From: Hoeflea sp. YIM 152468
Lineage (GTDB): Bacteria > Pseudomonadota > Alphaproteobacteria > Rhizobiales > Rhizobiaceae
Direction: 5' to 3'
Length of the DNA stretch: 64,000 bases
Assembly (NCBI RefSeq): GCF_029210485.1
Contig: NZ_JARGET010000033.1
Location: 1-64,000 of the forward strand
Both the position numbers and the translations under genes were made by a program. Shown piece after piece: positions 21,354 through 29,239 of this stretch (position 1 is the stretch's first letter; every line of letters begins with the position of its first letter). The notes beneath the pieces were generated by a model that did no database searches, was not told the origin of the DNA, and saw only the letters and a program-made list of their open reading frames with translations.

Positions 21354-22493
21354 TCAGGCAGCCTGCGCCGCCAGGGCCTGGGCGTAGTCGCGCGAGACAT
21401 GGCGGCGCCAGCTGAATTGCATGGTCTCAACCAGCCTCAGCAGCTCTGCAACCGCTGGCTGGCGATCTGCGTCACCGGCGTGACGCGCCATCAGTTGGGT
21501 GGCGACCAGGTCTGTATCCAGCGATGAATGCGTGCGCGACGCCGCGCGCCACATCTGCGTCGCCGTGACAAACACCGGAGCCAGGTCACGGCCCAGGCCG
21601 ATCGACCGGTACAGCGCCCGCATCGCGGTTTCGCGGCCGTCAACCAGAATGCCACGCACACGTCCGTCGCTCAGGCCAGACAGGGACACCACGGCGCCGG
21701 CAAAGAAATCGACATTGCCCGCACACAGGGCGTGCATCAGAAAGGCCGGTGTCAGCTTGCCCGACAGACGCAAATGCTCGACCAGTGCCGGAATTTCATC
21801 CTGGACCACGGTTTCGGCCAGCCGCAGTGTCGCCGTGGTGCAAGCGTCTTCGGCAACCTTGCGGCCACGGGTGCCGCCTATGGCCGAGCGGACGAACATC
21901 GACCCCGCCAGTGCAGCGCCTAGCTGCTCCATCAACCCCTGACGGACATCGCTGGGCAGATCGGCGCGATCAAACAGCCGCGCCCGCAATTCGGCATTGT
22001 CGCCGAATCGCTCGGCAATCCGGCGCAGCGAAATGCGCGCAATCGACACCTCCGGATTGTCGAGCATACCGGCAATCGCATCGGCGTCCGCGATTTCCGC
22101 CAGCGCGGCGGCGACACTCACCGAAAGCGGGCGTCTGAATGCGACCAGTTGTTGCAGCGAGGAGCGACCGCTGGCGATGATTTCGATCAGGTCGTTGTCA
22201 GACAGAACCCGCGAAAGGGCGATGACCCGCGCCGCCACCTCGAGTTGGTCGGCCGCCAGCGCCAGCACAATGTTGCGTGGCGCGTGATCAATCTCTGCAA
22301 GCCCTTCGGCCAAGGCAAGACGGACCTTGGGAGATGGATCCTCAAGCAGCAGCGACAACGCCGCTTCGGCGTCCTGTCGGTCTTTACCATCCATATGTTC
22401 TTGCGCGTAGATCCGGGTCAGTGCCAGCGTGGCGCGGCAGCGGTCACTGACCCCGGCGGTTTCCGACCACTTCAAAAATGACTGCACCACCAT
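21354..22493 (-). CDS. DUF2336 domain protein
   Basis: About 379 residues of all-helical, HEAT-like repeats, recognisable as DUF2336, a family largely confined to alphaproteobacteria. Internal repeats such as DPSPKVRLALAEGLAE and NPEVSIARISLRRIAERFG are visible. No catalytic motif. The ATG at 22493 (MVVQSFLKWSE) is the likely start. An inverted repeat lies 48 bases upstream. Role unknown; probably a protein-interaction scaffold. Confidence 0.85.
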   Translation of the reverse strand: MVVQSFLKWSETAGVSDRCRATLALTRIYAQEHMDGKDRQDAEAALSLLLEDPSPKVRLALAEGLAEIDHAPRNIVLALAADQLEVAARVIALSRVLSDNDLIEIIASGRSSLQQLVAFRRPLSVSVAAALAEIADADAIAGMLDNPEVSIARISLRRIAERFGDNAELRARLFDRADLPSDVRQGLMEQLGAALAGSMFVRSAIGGTRGRKVAEDACTTATLRLAETVVQDEIPALVEHLRLSGKLTPAFLMHALCAGNVDFFAGAVVSLSGLSDGRVRGILVDGRETAMRALYRSIGLGRDLAPVFVTATQMWRAASRTHSSLDTDLVATQLMARHAGDADRQPAVAELLRLVETMQFSWRRHVSRDYAQALAAQAA

Positions 22494-22540
22494 GAAACCA
22501 CCACTCCACTCAACACCACTGGGCAAAACACTAAAGCCAA

Positions 22541-22563
22541 ATGGTTTACGATCTGTAAACCAT
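22541..22563. promoter_or_regulatory. Perfect 9-bp inverted repeat upstream of the DUF2336 gene
   Basis: ATGGTTTAC-GATCT-GTAAACCAT: two perfect 9-bp arms around a 5-base spacer, 48 bases upstream of the start codon. The form is typical of a dimeric repressor operator. The regulator is not known. It is also the last chromosomal landmark before the mobile island. Confidence 0.5.
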
Positions 22564-22696
22564 ATCGCCGCGGTTCTGATAACTCTAATGATTACAATGG
22601 GTTGAGGTGATTTAAAGTCCAGTGAATGTGATACTTGGACAATAGTGGGACGGTCTTGAACCAAAAATTGACCGGACCTTAAACGACATGCCGCAC

Positions 22697-22784
22697 GGCA
22701 AGGTGGTCGGGCGAATCCACATCTTCGGATTATGAGGCCGAGATCCTAACGACTGATTACCCTCAGTCACGCCCTGTCCTTGTC
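22697..22784 (+). other. Strongly foldable sequence, possible structured RNA
   Basis: Nested pairings: outer stem GGCAAGG (22697-22703) with CCTTGTC (22778-22784, one G-U), inner stem GGGCG (22709-22713) with CGCCC (22770-22774). They enclose a hairpin ATCTTCGG/CCGAGAT (22721-22744) and a hairpin GACTG/CAGTC (22751-22768). The G-U pair favours the plus strand, but the minus strand folds too and would be the 3' UTR of the integrase operon. It does not fit a tRNA. It could also be an attachment-site region. No gene is seen in 22494-22851. Confidence 0.3.
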
Positions 22785-22851
22785 CCCATGAGGTGGCGGG
22801 TAAACCACGTACCGGGTAGGTCAATTCAATAGGCCCATTTTTAGTGACGCC

Positions 22852-23037
22852 CTATAAGAACAGTCCCTGAACGATGCGGAACGCACCAAAGATCCAGCCG
22901 ATAGGCGGGACAAAGAAGTGGATCAGGAACCAGATCACGGTCCCCTCCACGATATCCAGGTACAGACTGTAGAGCCACGGAGCGACCAGCCCCACCATTG
23001 CAGCCGCACCACCTACGCTATTCAGTTTCTCTTTCAT
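22852..23037 (-). CDS. Small membrane protein of the integrase operon
   Basis: A 61-residue protein with a near-perfect AAAGGAGG ribosome site, 12 bases after the integrase stop. It contains two hydrophobic segments (AAAMVGLVAPWLYSLYL; IWFLIHFFVPPIGWIFGAF). No family recognised. Last gene of the four-gene mobile-island operon. Confidence 0.7.
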   Translation of the reverse strand: MKEKLNSVGGAAAMVGLVAPWLYSLYLDIVEGTVIWFLIHFFVPPIGWIFGAFRIVQGLFL

Positions 23038-23049
23038 TCATGCCTCCTT

Positions 23050-24198
23050 TCAGTGGGTGTTGAGTCCGTTGAGAACAGCGACCGCGTTCTCGGTCACCTG
23101 TTCGGGTACCAGTGAGGCGTACTTCTCGGTCATCGTCACGTTGCTGTGACCAAGGAGCTGGCTCACGTCCTTGAGCGGGACCTTGCCGGTCTGCAACAGA
23201 CGCGAAGCGAACGTGTCCCGCAGTGTGTAGATTGTGGCACGGCATCCATACCGCTTCACCTTGTCCGGTGTGTTCGCACCACACCGCTCGATCCCGTTCT
23301 GGAGAACCTTGCACTGTGTCATGTGTGGCTCCGACCGGGACGACTTCATGCGCCTGTTCGGGAACACATAGGGGGTGCCCTCGGCTTCCCGGTACCGGCG
23401 TGTCAGCATGGCCAGGACACGGTCAGACATCAGCAGCCGCGACCACTTCCCTACCTTCATGCGATGGGTATGGATGCGCCGCTCATTCAGGTGGACGTCC
23501 TGCCACGTCAGAGACATGGCTTCCATCGGACGCACCCCAGTGTCGAGCAGTAGCGTGGCCAGATCGAACGCATCCATCCGGTCAGCATACCAGCGCCTGT
23601 TGCGTGGCGTGTCTGGCAGATCCCTTGGATCGAGGATCTTGAGCAGCTTGCTCACCTCGTCCTGATCAAGGAACCTGTGCTTGAGGACAGGCTTGATGCG
23701 CTTGTCTTCCTTCGCCGTAGGGAACTCGAAAGTGGGCACCAGAAAGAGACCCTTGAGGCGGCTCCTTGTCCGGCTGAGGATCGACAACTCCATGCGGATC
23801 GATGATGGACCAAGTCCCTCGTTGACGCGGTGATCAATCATCCGCTTGACGTCAGCCTCGGTCATCTCATGGAAAGGCATGTTCGGGCACCATGTCCATT
23901 GACGCTGTGTCTTTTTTGCACTGGACCCTTCAAACATAACTCTGATCAGGTTCCGCTCTGCCTTGGCCGACCGTGTCTCCTTGCCATAGTGGTCGATCCA
24001 GTAGGTCACCGCGTCCCGGAGCTTGATGGGTGGCAGGTGACCGAGCTGCTTCCTGTTCAGCACGTCCTGGCGTTTGGCGGCTTCAACCTCAGCCGCCTCG
24101 CTCTTGCGCCGTCGACGGGTACTCGCCTTGTAGGTTTCGCCGTCGATCATGAATTTGTAGTACCAGTAGGGTGACCCCTCGACCTTGAACAAAGTCAT
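23050..24198 (-). CDS. Tyrosine recombinase/integrase
   Basis: A 382-residue phage-type integrase: N-terminal Arm-like and SAM-like core-binding parts (about 1-185), then the catalytic domain. Visible: box I Arg in DTGVRPMEAMSL, box II YTLRDTFASRLLQTG, LLGHSNVTMTEKYASL with the His and the nucleophile Tyr. The usual His of the box II HxLR motif is Tyr here, a tolerated variation in some integrases. It overlaps the 80-aa gene by 4 bases. No tRNA target is next to it. It presumably moved the small island between the DUF2336 and MaoC genes. Confidence 0.92.
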   Translation of the reverse strand: MTLFKVEGSPYWYYKFMIDGETYKASTRRRRKSEAAEVEAAKRQDVLNRKQLGHLPPIKLRDAVTYWIDHYGKETRSAKAERNLIRVMFEGSSAKKTQRQWTWCPNMPFHEMTEADVKRMIDHRVNEGLGPSSIRMELSILSRTRSRLKGLFLVPTFEFPTAKEDKRIKPVLKHRFLDQDEVSKLLKILDPRDLPDTPRNRRWYADRMDAFDLATLLLDTGVRPMEAMSLTWQDVHLNERRIHTHRMKVGKWSRLLMSDRVLAMLTRRYREAEGTPYVFPNRRMKSSRSEPHMTQCKVLQNGIERCGANTPDKVKRYGCRATIYTLRDTFASRLLQTGKVPLKDVSQLLGHSNVTMTEKYASLVPEQVTENAVAVLNGLNTH

Positions 24199-24437
24199 AG
24201 CTGTGCCCTTTCTCTGGTCGGTTGTTCGAAATGGTGACGGAGGTCCGCGTACCGACCGACCACCTTGGCCTGTCGATCTGTGAACACAAACCTCTTGTCA
24301 CGAGTTTTATGGATCAGAAGGAAAGCTTCACCATCGGGTGCGATCAGAGCCGCAACGCTTTCTCCCTCGTCAGTAGGGAAAACTTCCAATCCTACATCAA
24401 TCCCCGCCAGATATACGGACTCATCTGGAGAAAACAT
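24195..24437 (-). CDS. 80-aa hypothetical protein of the mobile island
   Basis: Starts MFSPDESVYLAGIDVGLEVF after a GAAAGGAG ribosome site and overlaps the integrase start (ATGA). It looks like a small alpha/beta protein without a recognisable domain. Its position between regulator and integrase suggests an accessory role such as an excision factor, but no winged-helix excisionase signature is evident. Confidence 0.65.
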   Translation of the reverse strand: MFSPDESVYLAGIDVGLEVFPTDEGESVAALIAPDGEAFLLIHKTRDKRFVFTDRQAKVVGRYADLRHHFEQPTRERAQL

Positions 24438-24451
24438 GGCAGCTCCTTTCG

Positions 24452-24790
24452 CTAGTGCTTCACAGGTTCAGGATCCTTTTTGGTTGTACCGGTACCGCCA
24501 CCAAAGATGGCACGATAGTAGCCGGGGGAATAATAAGAGAGCAGGTGAGTAGCGAACTCCCTTCTGTCCATCTTCAAAGCATCAGCCCAATCGTCAACAG
24601 ACTCCGGTGGGACCTGATTAGCGCCGGTCTCGACTGACGAGATGAAGGTGTAGAATTCAAGCCCCAGTGTGTCAGCAAGGTTCTTCTGCGTCATGTCAAG
24701 CTCGACACGCCGCCGTCGAATATACTTGCCCGCTTCCTTTCGAAGCCGCTTTGCTTCGGTAGCTTTGATGCGTCCACTGTTACCTGCCAT
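24452..24790 (-). CDS. XRE-family helix-turn-helix regulator
   Basis: A 112-residue protein with a Cro/CI-type HTH at about residues 20-80 (IRRRRVELDMTQKNLADTLG, then FISSVETGANQVPPESV). It starts after TTAGGAG. As the first gene of the operon it probably autoregulates and controls the integrase. The C-terminal 30 residues are unlike known regulators. Confidence 0.88.
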   Translation of the reverse strand: MAGNSGRIKATEAKRLRKEAGKYIRRRRVELDMTQKNLADTLGLEFYTFISSVETGANQVPPESVDDWADALKMDRREFATHLLSYYSPGYYRAIFGGGTGTTKKDPEPVKH

Positions 24791-24887
24791 TGAGTACTCC
24801 TAATTCATTTCGGTGGATGCTCGGAATGATCCTCATCACGACGATCAAACAGAGAACTAATGCGAGGGTATCGATTGTCATCATACG

Positions 24888-24915
24888 TTATCACCGTACT
24901 TTTTGCACATGCCAA
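24888..24915 (-). promoter_or_regulatory. Putative promoter of the XRE-integrase operon
   Basis: On the minus strand TTGGCA (24910-24915) and TGATAA (24888-24893) are 16 bases apart, about 100 bases upstream of the XRE start. Small inverted repeats overlap it (TACG-N7-CGTA; TATGCATA), which could be operators for the XRE protein. By-eye match only. Confidence 0.4.
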
Positions 24916-25000
24916 ATATGCATAGGTGTTTTGACATGGTGTGAATAGCCCCTAGATTTGTAGACGCCTTCTTCCCTAATTTTGAGGCAAGGAGGCCATC

Positions 25001-25279
25001 ATGAGCACAGCCAAATACAGTGACGATTTCAAACGCGATGCTGTTCATCAGATCGTTGAGCGCGGTTATCCGGTTGCGGAGGTTTCGAAGCGCTTGGGTG
25101 TCAGTTCCCACTCGCTTTATGCGTGGAAGAAGCGGTTCGCGAAGTCAGGCTCCTGCGATAGGTCTTTCGACGAACAGGCTGCTGAAGTTCGACGACTGAA
25201 GCTTGAACTGGCGCGTGTTACGGAGGAGCGCGACATCTTAAAAAAGGCAACGGCGTACTTCGCGCGAGATGCAAAGTGA
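25001..25279 (+). CDS. IS3-family transposase OrfA
   Basis: A 92-residue OrfA: helix-turn-helix (VAEVSKRLGVSSHSLYAWKK) followed by a leucine-zipper-like coiled coil (EVRRLKLELARVTEERDILKK). Full length and intact. It provides DNA binding for the OrfAB fusion transposase, which cannot be made because orfB is truncated. Confidence 0.93.
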   Translation: MSTAKYSDDFKRDAVHQIVERGYPVAEVSKRLGVSSHSLYAWKKRFAKSGSCDRSFDEQAAEVRRLKLELARVTEERDILKKATAYFARDAK

Positions 25280-25425
25280 AGTACGCGTTTATAGCAGAGC
25301 TTCGTCCGCTGTTTTCGGTGCGAGCGATGTGCCGTTCCCTTCGCATCCAACCTAGCGGCTTCTACGCATGGTTGAAGCACCCGTTTAGCAATCGGGCACG
25401 GGAAGACGATCGGTTCACCATAATT
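25276..25425 (+). pseudogene. IS3-family transposase OrfB, 5' remnant
   Basis: Begins with GTG overlapping the orfA stop. The first 50 residues (FSVRAMCRSLRIQPSGFYAW ... SNRARED) are the HTH region of OrfB; the DDE catalytic core is missing. After about 25425 the frame runs on, without a stop, through unrelated sequence and into the MaoC gene, giving an accidental 244-codon open frame. Confidence 0.85.
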
Positions 25426-25449
25426 CTTAAGACCTGTGACCGATGCAGC

Positions 25450-25481
25450 GGCGATGGCGCACATCCAATTGCGCCATCGCC
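25450..25481. terminator. Perfect 12-bp hairpin between IS remnant and MaoC gene
   Basis: GGCGATGGCGCA (25450-25461), 8-base loop, TGCGCCATCGCC (25470-25481). There is no T tract on either side, so termination activity is uncertain. It may be a leftover terminator of the gene lost when the island inserted. Confidence 0.4.
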
Positions 25482-25554
25482 ATTGTTGACTCCAACTTGC
25501 GCAAAGGTTTCTAAAACGGCATCTATATGTTTTGATCATTTTAAGGGGGAACGC

Positions 25555-26010
25555 ATGCGCGGCATGTATTTAGAGGAATTCGAACCCGGCGCAGTGATTT
25601 CCCACAGGTTGCGCCGCACGGTCACCGAGATGGACAACATGTTGTTTTCCAACATGACCCTCAACCCGCAGCCGCTGCATATCGATCACGAATTCTGCAA
25701 GACCACCGAATTCGGCCAGCCGCTGGTCAATTCTCTGTTCACGCTCGGGCTGATGATCGGAATTTCGGTCAACGACACGACCATGGGCACCACTATCGCC
25801 AATCTCGGTATGACCGAGGTGACGTTTCCCCATCCGCTGTTCCACGGCGACACGGTCCGGGTGGAAACCAGGGTGCTGTCAGTCCGCGAGTCCAAATCCA
25901 AACCGGACCGCGGCATTGTCGAACTGGAGCATCAGGCGTTCAATCAGCACAACAAGCTGGTGGCGCGTTGCATCCGCCAGGCGATGATGCGCAAGGGGTC
26001 ACAGTCATGA
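25555..26010 (+). CDS. MaoC-family acyl-CoA dehydratase
   Basis: A 151-residue hot-dog-fold protein. The NPQPLHIDHEFCKTTEFGQPLVN stretch is the hydratase 2 motif with the catalytic Asp/His, and the C-terminus holds a second hot-dog strand pattern (FPHPLFHGDTVRVETRVLSV). Start at 25555 with ribosome site AAGGGGGA; the open frame extends upstream only through IS remnant sequence. It overlaps the next gene by ATGA. Such pairs hydrate an enoyl-CoA that the partner lyase cleaves; the exact acid is unknown. Confidence 0.9.
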   Translation: MRGMYLEEFEPGAVISHRLRRTVTEMDNMLFSNMTLNPQPLHIDHEFCKTTEFGQPLVNSLFTLGLMIGISVNDTTMGTTIANLGMTEVTFPHPLFHGDTVRVETRVLSVRESKSKPDRGIVELEHQAFNQHNKLVARCIRQAMMRKGSQS

Positions 26011-26909
26011 TGCGCTCCTTGTTGTTCGTGCCGGGCGATTCCGAGCGCAAGCTGCTCAAGGCCGGCAGCTCCGGGGCCGATGCACTGATTCTGGATCTTG
26101 AGGATTCGGTTGCGCAATCGCGAAAGGCCGACGCCAGACAGACCGTGGCCGGGTATCTCGACAGTGCCAAGGGTCAGTCCAAGACCCCGCGTCTGGTCGT
26201 GCGGATCAACGCGCTCGACACCGGTCTGACCGATGACGATCTGGGTGCCATTGTACGCGGTGCGCCGGCTGCGATCCTCTTGCCCAAAGCCAGTTGCGGC
26301 GCTGACATTCAGGATCTGAGCGCCCGGCTCTCTGTCCACGAGGCGGATGCAGGCTTGCCGGAGGGACAGATCGCGATCCATGCGCTGATGACGGAAACTG
26401 CTGCCGGCATGCTTGCGGCGGCATCGTTTGCCTCCAAATCGGCCAGACTTGAAGCGGTGGCCTGGGGCGCCGAGGATCTGGCCGCTGATATCGGCGCAGC
26501 CTCCAACCGGGACGAGACCGGGCGCTACACCGACGTGTTTCGTCTGGCCCGCAGTCTGACGATCCTCGCCGCCGCCCATTGCGCTGTCGAGGCAATCGAT
26601 ACGGTTTTCACTGATTTTCGCGACTCAGAGGGGCTGGAGCGCGAGTGCCACGCCGCCGTGCGCGACGGATTTTCGGGCAAGATGGCGATCCATCCGGACC
26701 AGGTTGCCGTCATCAACACGGCCTTTACCCCTGCGCCCGAGGATGTCGAGCGTGCGGTTCGGATTCTGGCGCTGTTTGCTGCAGCCGGGCCGGGTGCGGG
26801 TGTTCTTTCGCTTGATGGCAAGATGATCGACAAGCCGCATTTGCGTCAGGCCGAACGGGTGGCCCGGCGCGCCGGTCTGGAGCCGGGCAGCCTGCCCGAT
26901 CTCGGCTGA
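26007..26909 (+). CDS. HpcH/HpaI-CitE-type CoA ester lyase
   Basis: A 300-residue TIM-barrel lyase. Motifs: RSLLFVPGDSERKLLKA at the N-terminus, DALILDLEDSVAQSRK with the Mg ligand Asp, LVVRINALDT, a conserved METAAG-like HALMTETAAGML and KMAIHPDQVAVIN. It matches citrate lyase beta-like / malyl-CoA lyase relatives. Coupled to the MaoC dehydratase, suggesting hydration followed by retro-Claisen cleavage of a short dicarboxyl-CoA. Its stop abuts the convergent flavin reductase gene. Confidence 0.9.
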   Translation: MMRSLLFVPGDSERKLLKAGSSGADALILDLEDSVAQSRKADARQTVAGYLDSAKGQSKTPRLVVRINALDTGLTDDDLGAIVRGAPAAILLPKASCGADIQDLSARLSVHEADAGLPEGQIAIHALMTETAAGMLAAASFASKSARLEAVAWGAEDLAADIGAASNRDETGRYTDVFRLARSLTILAAAHCAVEAIDTVFTDFRDSEGLERECHAAVRDGFSGKMAIHPDQVAVINTAFTPAPEDVERAVRILALFAAAGPGAGVLSLDGKMIDKPHLRQAERVARRAGLEPGSLPDLG

Positions 26910-27530
26910 TCAGGAAGCCTGGTCCTTGTTCCAGAGCGGACGATTCATCTGAAACGTCTGTGAGGCGTCGGAATAGTCCATATAGCCCAGACGCGCCACC
27001 GGCGCGACCGCCGCCATGTCAAGCAGGCCGTTCGTCAGTGCCGCTTCGTCGATATGGATGCCCAGAACCTGGCCAATCACGACGAAGGATCCGCTCGGGC
27101 TGCCTTCGAGGCTCTTGGCCTCAAAGATATCCGTCACCTTGCATTCGAGCGCTGCATGGGCATCCCTGACAAAGGGCGCGTCAATCAGTCTGGCTTCTTC
27201 CATTGCCAGGCCGGCGAGGTCGAACTCGCTGTCGCCATAGGGAGCGGTTGCGGAAGACAGGTTCATTTTCTCCGCCAGCGCGCGGCCAACCATGCTGGTG
27301 GTAAAGACGCCGGTTTCTTCAACATTGCGCAGGGAGTGCTTGCGTCCGGAAGAGGCGAACATCACCAGTTTCGGGCGGTCCGAAATGGCGTTGAAGTAGG
27401 AATACGGCGCCAGATTGACCGAACCGTCGCGTCCTCTGGTGCCAATCCAGCCAATCGGCCGTGGCGAGACAATGGCCTTGAACGGGTCATGCGGCAGCCC
27501 GTGCGCATTGGCTTTCGTCTCGTAGAACAT
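26910..27530 (-). CDS. Flavin reductase family protein (FMN-binding split barrel)
   Basis: A 206-residue protein with the motif AIVSPRPIGWIGTRG near residue 20 and NLAPYSYFNAISDRPKLVMF, typical of flavoredoxin/FlaRed oxidoreductases. It binds FMN and may supply reduced flavin or act on an aromatic substrate. The gene follows the nitroreductase gene on the same strand by 5 bases, likely one transcript. Confidence 0.9.
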   Translation of the reverse strand: MFYETKANAHGLPHDPFKAIVSPRPIGWIGTRGRDGSVNLAPYSYFNAISDRPKLVMFASSGRKHSLRNVEETGVFTTSMVGRALAEKMNLSSATAPYGDSEFDLAGLAMEEARLIDAPFVRDAHAALECKVTDIFEAKSLEGSPSGSFVVIGQVLGIHIDEAALTNGLLDMAAVAPVARLGYMDYSDASQTFQMNRPLWNKDQAS

Positions 27531-27535
27531 GCCGT

Positions 27536-28114
27536 CTACTCCCCTGCAAATGTGACAATGTCAGCCAGATCCGGCCGTGAACGGTCTGTGGGCTGAAATG
27601 TCGAAGTGCCGATATGGATGAAGCCAGACACCCGCTCGTGAGGCTCGATACCGAGAATCTCATGCGCGGCCTTGTCGAAGGCAAACCATTCGCTGAGCCA
27701 ATTGGCGGCAAAGCCCATGGCATTGGCAGCAAACACAAGGTTGAGACAGACGGCGCCGGCACTCATCAGCTGCTCCCATTCGGGGATCTTGACGTGGGGT
27801 GCAGCGCGCGACACCACCGCGATGACCACCGGAGCCCGGGTCAGCCGTGTTTTCTCGATCGCGACCATCTCCTCGGGCATATCCGGCTTGTTGGCGAGCG
27901 CGATTCCGGCCAGTTCCAATGAAACCCGCTCCCGCTCGGCGCCCGCATAAACAATAAAACGCCACGGCGCCAGTTTGCCATGATCAGGAACACGGCTTGC
28001 CAGCACCAGCATTTCCTCGATTTCCGACCGCGACGGACCAGGTTCACTCATCTGCAACGCCGGAATTGAACGGCGGGTTTGGAGATAGGTTTTTAGGGCA
28101 GCATTGACCGGCAT
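27536..28114 (-). CDS. Nitroreductase family protein
   Basis: A 192-residue FMN-dependent nitroreductase resembling the YdjA/RutE-like branch: [10 protein letters not shown] near the start, [17 protein letters not shown] (FMN binding), and [15 protein letters not shown], then GFIHIGT near the end. Start at 28114 after GAGGATGAC; an upstream ATG adds five residues without a ribosome site. Upstream partner of the flavin reductase. Confidence 0.88.
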   Translation of the reverse strand: MPVNAALKTYLQTRRSIPALQMSEPGPSRSEIEEMLVLASRVPDHGKLAPWRFIVYAGAERERVSLELAGIALANKPDMPEEMVAIEKTRLTRAPVVIAVVSRAAPHVKIPEWEQLMSAGAVCLNLVFAANAMGFAANWLSEWFAFDKAAHEILGIEPHERVSGFIHIGTSTFQPTDRSRPDLADIVTFAGE

Positions 28115-28218
28115 GTCATCCTCGTGCATTCAGTTTGACCGAAATCGGCCATGAATTCGCCATGGCACTAGGGTCCAAGTGACCTTTCGCCTTATGGAAG
28201 TCAACCGGACTGGGCCTT

Positions 28219-29145
28219 ATGAACAGACTGTCGATTGTTCTTCTCGCACTTGCCTTTCAAGGTCTTCCCGCCCTTGCCAGCGCACAGGAAGCGTTCAAGA
28301 CCGATGCCGAACCAAGGATCAATCTTCCCGGATTGAGTCAGTATGCGCCGGCTGACAAGCCAGGCGATACGGCGGCAAATGGGCGGACAGTGCAGATGGA
28401 AGCCGCCTTGACCGAGGCAGGAGCTCCACTCGGATACGGATTGACCTGGCGTATATTCCACCCGGTTCTGGGTCCCGATGGAAAATTGCCGCTGCTTGCG
28501 ACCGCCGAAGGCGGCTCCGCCCAGTTTGAATTCGAACCGGGAGAATATTTCGTCCATGTCGCGTTCGGCCGTGCCGGCGTTACCAAGAAACTGACAGTGC
28601 CGAAGGGTGGCCCTGTCGAAAAACAGCACATCGTGCTCGAGGCGGGCGGATTGATGCTCAATGCCGTGTCGGGAATCGATGCGCGCATCCCGGCCGGAAA
28701 GCTGCGCTTCGACATCTACAAGTCCGGCGAAGGCATCGACGGCGAACAGCAGTTGGTTGTCGAGGATGTCAAGCCGAACAACATCGTCCGGCTCAACGCC
28801 GGCACCTATCACATCGTCTCCGAATACGGCTCCGTCAACGCGGTGATCAGGTCCGACATAAGGGTCGAAGCAGGCAAGCTGACCGAAGCCGTCATCCAGC
28901 ACCGCGCCGCCCAGCTGACCCTCAAGCTGGTTTCCGAGCCCGGCGGCGAGGCGATCGCCGACACGGCCTGGTCGATCCTCACGTCAGGAGGGGATGTCGT
29001 CTCCGAAAGCGTCGGCGCGTTCCCGACAATCGTGCTTGCAGAAGGCGATTACACCGCCATCGCCCGCAACAAGACCAAGGTCTACCAGCGCGAGTTCACC
29101 GTCGTGGCCGGGCGCAATTCCGACGTCGAAGTGCTGCTTAACTGA
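28219..29145 (+). CDS. Secreted protein with repeated Ig-like beta domains
   Basis: A 308-residue protein with an N-terminal signal peptide (LSIVLLALAFQGLPALASAQ). The mature part looks like three beta-sandwich modules (about residues 50-140, 150-225, 235-308), each ending in patterns such as FEPGEYFVHVAF, NAGTYHIVSEYG and AEGDYTAIARNKT, as in carboxypeptidase-regulatory/CnaB-like folds. No catalytic motif. Conserved-hypothetical type; presumed periplasmic or surface protein. Confidence 0.75.
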   Translation: MNRLSIVLLALAFQGLPALASAQEAFKTDAEPRINLPGLSQYAPADKPGDTAANGRTVQMEAALTEAGAPLGYGLTWRIFHPVLGPDGKLPLLATAEGGSAQFEFEPGEYFVHVAFGRAGVTKKLTVPKGGPVEKQHIVLEAGGLMLNAVSGIDARIPAGKLRFDIYKSGEGIDGEQQLVVEDVKPNNIVRLNAGTYHIVSEYGSVNAVIRSDIRVEAGKLTEAVIQHRAAQLTLKLVSEPGGEAIADTAWSILTSGGDVVSESVGAFPTIVLAEGDYTAIARNKTKVYQREFTVVAGRNSDVEVLLN

Positions 29146-29208
29146 TCAGGCGGACACCCTGTTCCTGCAAGACCTGTCAGGCCAACACCGGTTCGCGTGA
29201 CGAAGAGC

Positions 29209-29235
29209 GCGGCGCACCGGAGTGCACCGCGCCGC
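29209..29235. terminator. Hairpin between convergent genes
   Basis: GCGGCGC (29209-29215) pairs with GCGCCGC (29229-29235) between the ends of the secreted-protein gene and thrS. No T tract, so it is only a possible bidirectional terminator. Confidence 0.35.
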
Positions 29236-29239
29236 AAGG

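Larger units (their letters stand above)
24942..25425 (+). mobile_element. Truncated IS3-family insertion sequence
   Basis: The left end begins near 24942 (TGAATAGCCCCTAGATTT), resembling IS3-family terminal repeats. It contains an intact orfA and only the first ~50 codons of orfB; homology is lost around 25425 and no right terminal repeat is seen. A TTGACA/TAGATT pair with 16-base spacing (24931-24958) straddles the left end and may drive orfA. The right part was deleted together with whatever lay before the MaoC gene. Confidence 0.8.

Noticed and set aside
22690-22800. tRNA-Met-like element (CTCATAA loop on the minus strand)
   Set aside because: The anticodon-like loop matches, but the acceptor, D and T arms cannot be formed together with normal spacing; treated as an unclassified foldable sequence.
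28316-28715. Minus-strand open frames opposite the secreted beta protein
   Set aside because: Antisense shadows of a GC-rich gene with signal peptide and good composition on the plus strand.
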